Of a stretch of DNA of 64,000 bases, positions 58,787 to 64,000 are shown in pieces (position 1 is the stretch's first letter; every line of letters begins with the position of its first letter). The stretch is from Phytophthora quininea (lineage: Eukaryota > Oomycota > Peronosporomycetes > Peronosporales > Peronosporaceae). Location of the stretch: contig JAAVTG010000261.1 in assembly GCA_011947345.1 (NCBI GenBank), positions 144,187-208,186 of the forward strand, written 5' to 3'. Made by a program: the position numbers and the translations under genes. The notes beneath the pieces are model-generated. The model was not told where the DNA came from, made no database searches, and saw nothing but the letters and a program-made list of their open reading frames with translations.

Positions 58787-60633
58787 ATGTCGTCGCAGCT
58801 GTCCCCCATCAAGTCCAAGCGTCTGGAGGAGAAGGCGTCGCTCCAGGTGCGTCCTACGAGCCCTACCAGCCCGTCAAACCGCTTTAAATAACCGTATTTA
58901 CATACTAACGTATGTTTTTTAATGAATTTATTTTACTATAAACAATATAGCAACTCAACTCTCGACTGGAAGACTATGTGCTGGGTGTGAACGAGCTCCA
59001 AGGCGCCAAGAACGCGGCTGAGAGAGAGCTGGAGACCATCCGCCAGCGGATGCAGCATGAGCTGGACGCTACACGCTCCAGACTTACCAAAGAGCTCGAA
59101 GAGACGAGAAAGTGCGTGATTATTTAGTCCTTCATAGTTTCTGCAGTCTTTTGAGCTACTGGGGTGCTCCGATGAGCTCTAGAAGTGGAGTTATGGCTTG
59201 TTTATTATTTACATTTACTAATTGATTATTTTTACAGAAAACTGGACAATGAGATGGACCAGACATCTCGCCTGCAAGTGCTGGAGCAAGAGCAAAATAA
59301 GGAGCTCGTGAAGCTTCGTGCTCAGCAGACAGAGCTGGGAGAAGTTAAAGTTTTAGTAGAGACTTTGCGTGTCCAGCTGGACAGAGAGAAGGCCAATGCT
59401 GAATCAGCGAAGGAGACGCTCTCAGATCAGACGACTGAGCTGGCAGCCACGAGACGACGCGTGAAAGAGCTCGAGAGAGATGCGCGGCCATGTAGCTGCG
59501 CTAACCGACGCCACACAAGAACTAGACGACCTCCGCAAGAAGAGTTCGGACTTTGACATGACACGCGACGGAGAAGTCACCAAAATCCAGCGGGAATGGG
59601 CTTTAAAGTACCAGGAAGCTCAGGCCCAATGGAAAAAAGACGCAGAAGAGCGACTGGAGATGATGGAGATGGAAGTGCGTAGTCACTATGGCAAGATAAC
59701 AGCCGATCTACAGAACCAGCTAGACGACGTACGCAATGAATTGAACAGCACTAAGCAAGAGCTGGACCGAACTGCCAATGACTACGAAGAGAGTCTCAGT
59801 GCGAGGCAGAAACTGACCGAGAAGGTGGCGCAGTTAGAGCGTCAGTATCGTGAGGAGCGCACGAGAGCCACCAAAGAGCGCAAGGGCTACGAGGAAACCA
59901 TGGAGCGCTTCCGCTCGTCCAAACAGTCGAAAGAACAGGAGTTCAATGAGCTCATGGACGTCAAGATTGCTCTTGACGCTGAGATCATGAAGTACCGCCG
60001 CATTTTAGACCGCGAAGAGAGTCGAGTGGCGAAAGCAACGCCCAGCACAAAGGGGCGAAAGAGGAAGAGTGACAGTGTGACCAGTAACGGGATTGCGACG
60101 AAGAGAACGAGGCGTGTAGCTCTAGCAGCAGGACCAGCATCGCTGGATCAGACTTCTCCGGTGCAGATCAAGTCACTAGATATAGGAAAAGATCGACTGG
60201 TGTTGGAGAACACGAGCAGCGAGCCAGTCTCTCGGCGGATGGGTAGTGCGCGGCATGAAGGACCAGACCTTCCGGTTCCCGTCAACGTACGTGATGCGGC
60301 CCAAGTCGACTCTGACAGTTCACTCGAGCAAGCGAAACCCGAACGCAAAGAACGAGCGGAAGAAGGGTGAGGACTCGTTCTTGGCAAACACGTTTTCCTT
60401 GAGCTCTAAGGGCGACTTTGTCATCTTGGAGACGGCTGATGGGATGCCTGTGAGCATGAAGAGTGAAGGTCTACCGGGGAGATGGTGCGATCCATCGAGG
60501 CCAAACTAAGCGCAGCATTCTCAGACGACGAGGCTGCCCCAAATGACAAAGTAAGTAGTTGCTGGCTCACCGTATGTACGTCGGTTTACTAATAATCTGT
60601 TGTGTGTTTTCGATGCAGTGCTGCCTGATGTAG
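58787..60633 (+). CDS. Lamin: nuclear intermediate filament protein with lamin-tail domain and CaaX box
   Basis: Four exons: 58787-58846, 58951-59111, 59238-60550 and 60619-60633 (introns of 104, 126 and 68 bp, donors GTGCGT, GTGCGT and GTAAGT). About 517 residues. Head MSSQLSPIKSKRLEEK has an SP site next to the rod, as in lamins. Rod starts LNSRLEDYVLGVNELQ and ends EIMKYRRILDREESR, the helix-termination motif of intermediate filaments. Then a basic NLS (KGRKRKSD, TKRTRR), a lamin-tail domain (IKSLDIGKDRLVLENTSS to SSKGDFVILETADG), and a last exon giving CCLM, a CaaX box suited to farnesylation. Breaks: (GA)n near 59482 and (TC)n near 60228, each two bases short, and GGGG near 60479, one short. 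Role: nuclear lamina under the inner nuclear membrane. Confidence 0.85.
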
Positions 60634-61038
60634 TTGAAGTGAAAAGCAACGCAGCGACGCAAGGACAAGAAGAAGCCCAGGGAGTGCCCTCTGGGTGTCA
60701 TAGCCTCTCTCTTCTACTCATTTTCCTCCGACCGTAATGAACACTTATCACATAGGAGACATTTTTCCAAGTTTCGTCGTTGTCTAGGGTCTACGGGCGT
60801 GATGTGTGCTTGTGCTTTAGCATTTGTGTCGTTCGTGGCAAAAAGAAGTTGGATGGTTGAATGCGGCGAGGGGCAGCGAGTAAAATGGTGCTATGGAGGA
60901 AGATTTTTATTGGGGTCGAATACTGTTGACCGAGATTGGGTCTGTGATTAGGCACCAACCGCTTCGGTCGTCGGCTGACAAGCTCCACTACTTGCTGAGG
61001 GCGGTAACGTACGTGCAGACACTCGACAGCGAATGCTT
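60634..61038. other. Lamin 3' flank
   Basis: No gene supported; a 134-codon minus frame spans it without recognisable features. CTTCTACTCATTTTCC at about 60711 resembles a core promoter but has no gene behind it. Confidence 0.4.
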
Positions 61039-61408
61039 TCAGTGCCAGGCGTTTACTGAGCTCATACGGCCACCTGTGACCTCTTTCTCCAAAGATGAGC
61101 AGAAGATAACCAGACATGTGGCCGGCGGCTCGTGAACTGCGTGATGACGACTCCCTACGTCGGCAAAATGAGCGACGGTCTCCACAGAACCCCAACCCAG
61201 CTCGTCATCGGGGCTTGTGTCCAAGAACTCTACGACATCTCGCTAAATCAGCGTAAACTGTCTTTGCTTTTGGTGCCTGTAAACGATTCCCAGGCCTAGC
61301 GTCGCCGCCTTTTTGCTCCTTTGAGTGCGCCCAGGCCTCATCGCTCATCTGGTGCATTCCCTCCACCTCGACCGCACCGGTACCGCTCTTCTGTGCGCCA
61401 CACAGCAT
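61039..61408 (-). CDS. Possible small protein of unknown function
   Basis: About 123 residues on the minus strand from 61408, if a GAGA repeat near 61228 is two bases short, as at two other places in this window. The joined frame reads AKTVYADLAR then DVVEFLDTSPDDELGWGSVE. Acidic, no known domain, no signal peptide. The evidence is only the continuity across a typical error site. Confidence 0.3.
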
Positions 61409-61603
61409 TGCCTACCGGGTTAACAGCCATGCGCTGTCGTGCAAAGTTCCACCTCCTCCGTTGGGTCTGTAAAAGTGCTTAGCACTCACTAAATTCTAAA
61501 TCTACAATGTAATATATTCTAAAATGTAGAACAATTCCCTCCCACTCTAAATTTAAAACAGAATGAATCGTAAACTCTACGTTACTTCGCATTGTACCTC
61601 ACC
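61409..61603. other. Short intergenic, AT-rich end
   Basis: AT-rich stretch from 61490 to 61560 just upstream of the ankyrin gene, likely its promoter. Confidence 0.4.
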
Positions 61604-64000
61604 ATGCCTCGCTCGGCGGACCTTGCGCGGCGCTGGGGGCGCCTACTGGCGGCGGAGCCTGCGCTCACCTGCGTCATCTCGTCTCTGTCGCCACCAGAAG
61701 CCGTTTGCCTGCTCGTCTACGCGCTGGAGGCTCAGTACGACCCGCTCGTGCGCTTCATGTACGCGGTTCCACACTTGCTGTCTCTAGGGGACGCCTCGCG
61801 CCGGTTTGCGAGCGTACTGCACTGCGCAGCTTCCTATGGGCATGCCGAAGTAGTGCAGCGTCTTTTGCGCTTCCGATTGAGCCACATCTCGCTGCTGGGC
61901 GACGCCAGAAGCCGAGCCGCCGCGAGAGTTACGCTCCGAGTAACCCTACAAGCGCGCCAAGCGGTTGGCGTGGGTAACGCGTAACACGCCCTACGAGTTC
62001 CCAGCCGACGTCATGTACGAGGCGGCACGCCAAGGAGACCAAGAAGTGCTGGAATGGCTACATTGTTGCTGTAACTACGAGCCACATCGAGCGATGGAGT
62101 ACGCTGCCTCGGCTGGGAAGTTAGAGGTGGTTACGTGGTTATTTGGACAGCAACAAGACGAAGAAAATCAACAGGCGGAGGTGCTAATGGTGCAGGACGT
62201 AGAGACTTCTTTGCAGGTGGTCAATTGGGTTACCATGTTCCCGAAGAGGAAATGTTTCCGAGAAGTTTTCGCTTCCAGAGCAGGTTTCTTGGCAGATATT
62301 TACGACCAGAGAGATCCTCTGCTGCCGTGGGATAATATGGACGCTTTGAGGACGTCTCTTGGCCGGCGAAGGTACCGAGCGATCGACACGGCAGCAGCTC
62401 AAGGAGATCTCAACATGGTGAGAAAGTTACACGAAGACGGACGGTGGCCCTGCTCCAGCGTGGCCATGGACACGGCCGCAGCAAACGGGCATTTAGAAGT
62501 CAAATTCCTACATGAGAACCGGCGGGAAGGAGGAACGGCAGTGGGTATGTGCAGCGCGGCAGGCAACGGACATTTGACGTGGTGCAGTGGCTCTACGAGA
62601 ATCGCCGCAATGACGGCTGTCGCTCGCTGGTGCTGGACTTGGCGGCCACCAATGGACACGTGGAGGTGTTGCGGTGGCTGGTGCCGCGCTTCCTCGGTTC
62701 TCATGCTCGCCGGCGTTTCTGTCGAGTGTTGCAGCGCACGGACACATCGAAACGCTACGTTATCTGCATAAAGAGATGGGGATGGCGCTGGATCTGCGTA
62801 CGCTCGAAGCTGCGATTGGCTCAGGACATGTGGAGCTAGTAGAGTATATCGCTGATCGCTTGCCAGCTGAGGTAAAACACACCATGTCTCCTGCAGTGGC
62901 CGATAAAGCAGCGGGCAGCGGCAACTTGGAACTGCTGGCGTTGGTGGTCGACCGATTCGGACTGTGGTCGCCGCAGATGCTTGGCGCTGCAGCACTGACT
63001 GGCAGCGTGGCAGTGGCGGAATGGATTGTAAAGCGCTCGGATGCGCGGCCCACCGAAACGCAGAGCAAGCCGACGCGCGAACGGCGCGACCGTGCCGCTA
63101 CTTCCAATTCTATCGAGTTTTTAACGACGAGGGTGTCTGCAGTGTCTGTGGAGAGGCGTCGTTCGTCGGTTGATAACATGCCTGCAGGTACCTTCCGTCC
63201 GCTTGATGTTGTGAATGGCACGACATTATATCGCTGCGCTTCATTAGGCCACTTCGACATTGTCGAGTGGCTACTACAGCGCGGGTTGGCATCCCCTAGC
63301 TTTGCTTTATCAGCGAAAGAGCGTGAGCTTGTACTGCGATCTGTCGTTGGGCGAGGGGTTTTAGCCACAGAGTCGGTCGACGCCATCGCTTTGTTTGGAG
63401 AGGGTGGTGGTGAGAAGAACAGTACGCCTATGGGATTAACTGAGGTGTCCACCGCTGCTGTTTCCACCGCAACAAGCATGGTAATCACCGCCGCGACGGG
63501 GAGTGAAGGAGGCTTTGGTGGCACACTTACAGCTGGCGGCCGAGGGTCGGCAAGTGAGAAGCGCCCAGGTTTCGATTCATACGCGTGGGCCCTTCCAGGT
63601 AAGACAAGTGTTGGCTGGCAACGTCGGTTCGTTCGTCTCGCAGTTCAATATGACCCCGAGTCGGCCTTACCTCTCGAGTGGGTTCCACTCTGGGCGGCAC
63701 AACGCGGGAATTGTTTGTGCTCAAGCGAATTGCCACAGTGAAGCACCCGCATCTGTTTACCCTGCAAACATTCAAAGGTATCATGCGGTACACAAAGTGT
63801 GGCGACGCTCTTCAATGGTTCCAGACTCGCTGTCCGACCAACATGGGCGATGCGTCCATCGTGGAGTGGGGAGTGAAGTATCGACAGTTTGGGTACCTGA
63901 GCTACGTTTTTCTAGAGTTTCAGCCTACAGAACGACTGCAGATGCACGGCGTTGAGTATGCACTGCAGGTAGCTTGTGCGTTGGGCCACATGGACGTCGT
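61604..64000 (+). CDS. Long ankyrin-type repeat protein, continues past window end
   Basis: ATG 61604 (MPRSADLARRWGRLLAAEP). Degenerate ankyrin repeats of the kind common in stramenopiles, with WLH/WLY helix ends: GDQEVLEWLHCCCNYEPHRA, GHLEV.KFLHENRREGG, VVQWLYENRRNDGCRS, GHIETLRYLHKEMGMALD, FDIVEWLLQRGL. Breaks: a (GC)n repeat near 61955 two bases short; TTT near 62574, GGG near 63707, and one unplaced loss near 62690, each one base short. The middle (63040-63560) is a low-complexity Ser/Thr/Gly linker. The last part (LFVLKRIATVKHPHLFTLQ..., GVEYALQVACALGHMDV) is open to the final base, so the C-terminus is missing. Function unknown; a protein-interaction scaffold is inferred. Confidence 0.7.

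Overview
The window looks like nuclear DNA of an oomycete, probably Peronosporales (Phytophthora or a relative). Evidence: START-FYVE-GAF proteins, short GT-AG introns (47-126 bp), the oomycete initiator motif upstream of two genes, tight gene spacing, and interiors filled with LINE and DIRS retrotransposons. I see no rRNA, tRNA or CRISPR. The species cannot be fixed from sequence alone.

Layout. 1-9,900: three paralogous START-FYVE-GAF genes (one plus, two minus) around a coiled-coil gene. 10,531-11,673: a four-exon bHLH gene (minus). 12,332-17,901: a membrane-anchored lectin with nine tandem beta-trefoils. 18,302-27,787: a nested LINE cluster. A 5.35 kb LINE carries two further LINEs inside it, and each of the three has its own target-site duplication. 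27,880-37,137: two convergent cyclic-nucleotide-binding channel genes with another LINE fragment between them. 38,300-47,760: a DIRS-type element (minus) split by a second DIRS element (plus) and by a LINE. 48,392-51,000: a small gene, a START-like relic and a protein kinase. 53,507-56,162: an ankyrin gene with two in-frame TGA codons. 56,262-60,633: an amino-acid permease and a lamin with a lamin-tail domain and a C-terminal CaaX box. 61,604-end: a long ankyrin-type protein that runs off the window.

A technical signal runs through the whole window. Most long genes are broken into overlapping frames, and nearly every break lies in a mononucleotide run (one base short) or a two-base repeat such as (GA)n, (TC)n or (GC)n (one unit short). 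When these are counted, each gene's length becomes a multiple of three and its domains join up. I therefore treat the breaks mainly as consensus or assembly errors and annotate whole genes across them. The transposon copies also carry true decay: 5' truncation, nesting and stop codons.

Functionally this is not an operon-like system. It is a set of signalling genes (START-FYVE-GAF, ion channels, kinase, bHLH), a lectin, a nuclear-lamina gene and ankyrin scaffolds, with transposons accumulated between them and in one case just upstream of a channel coding region.
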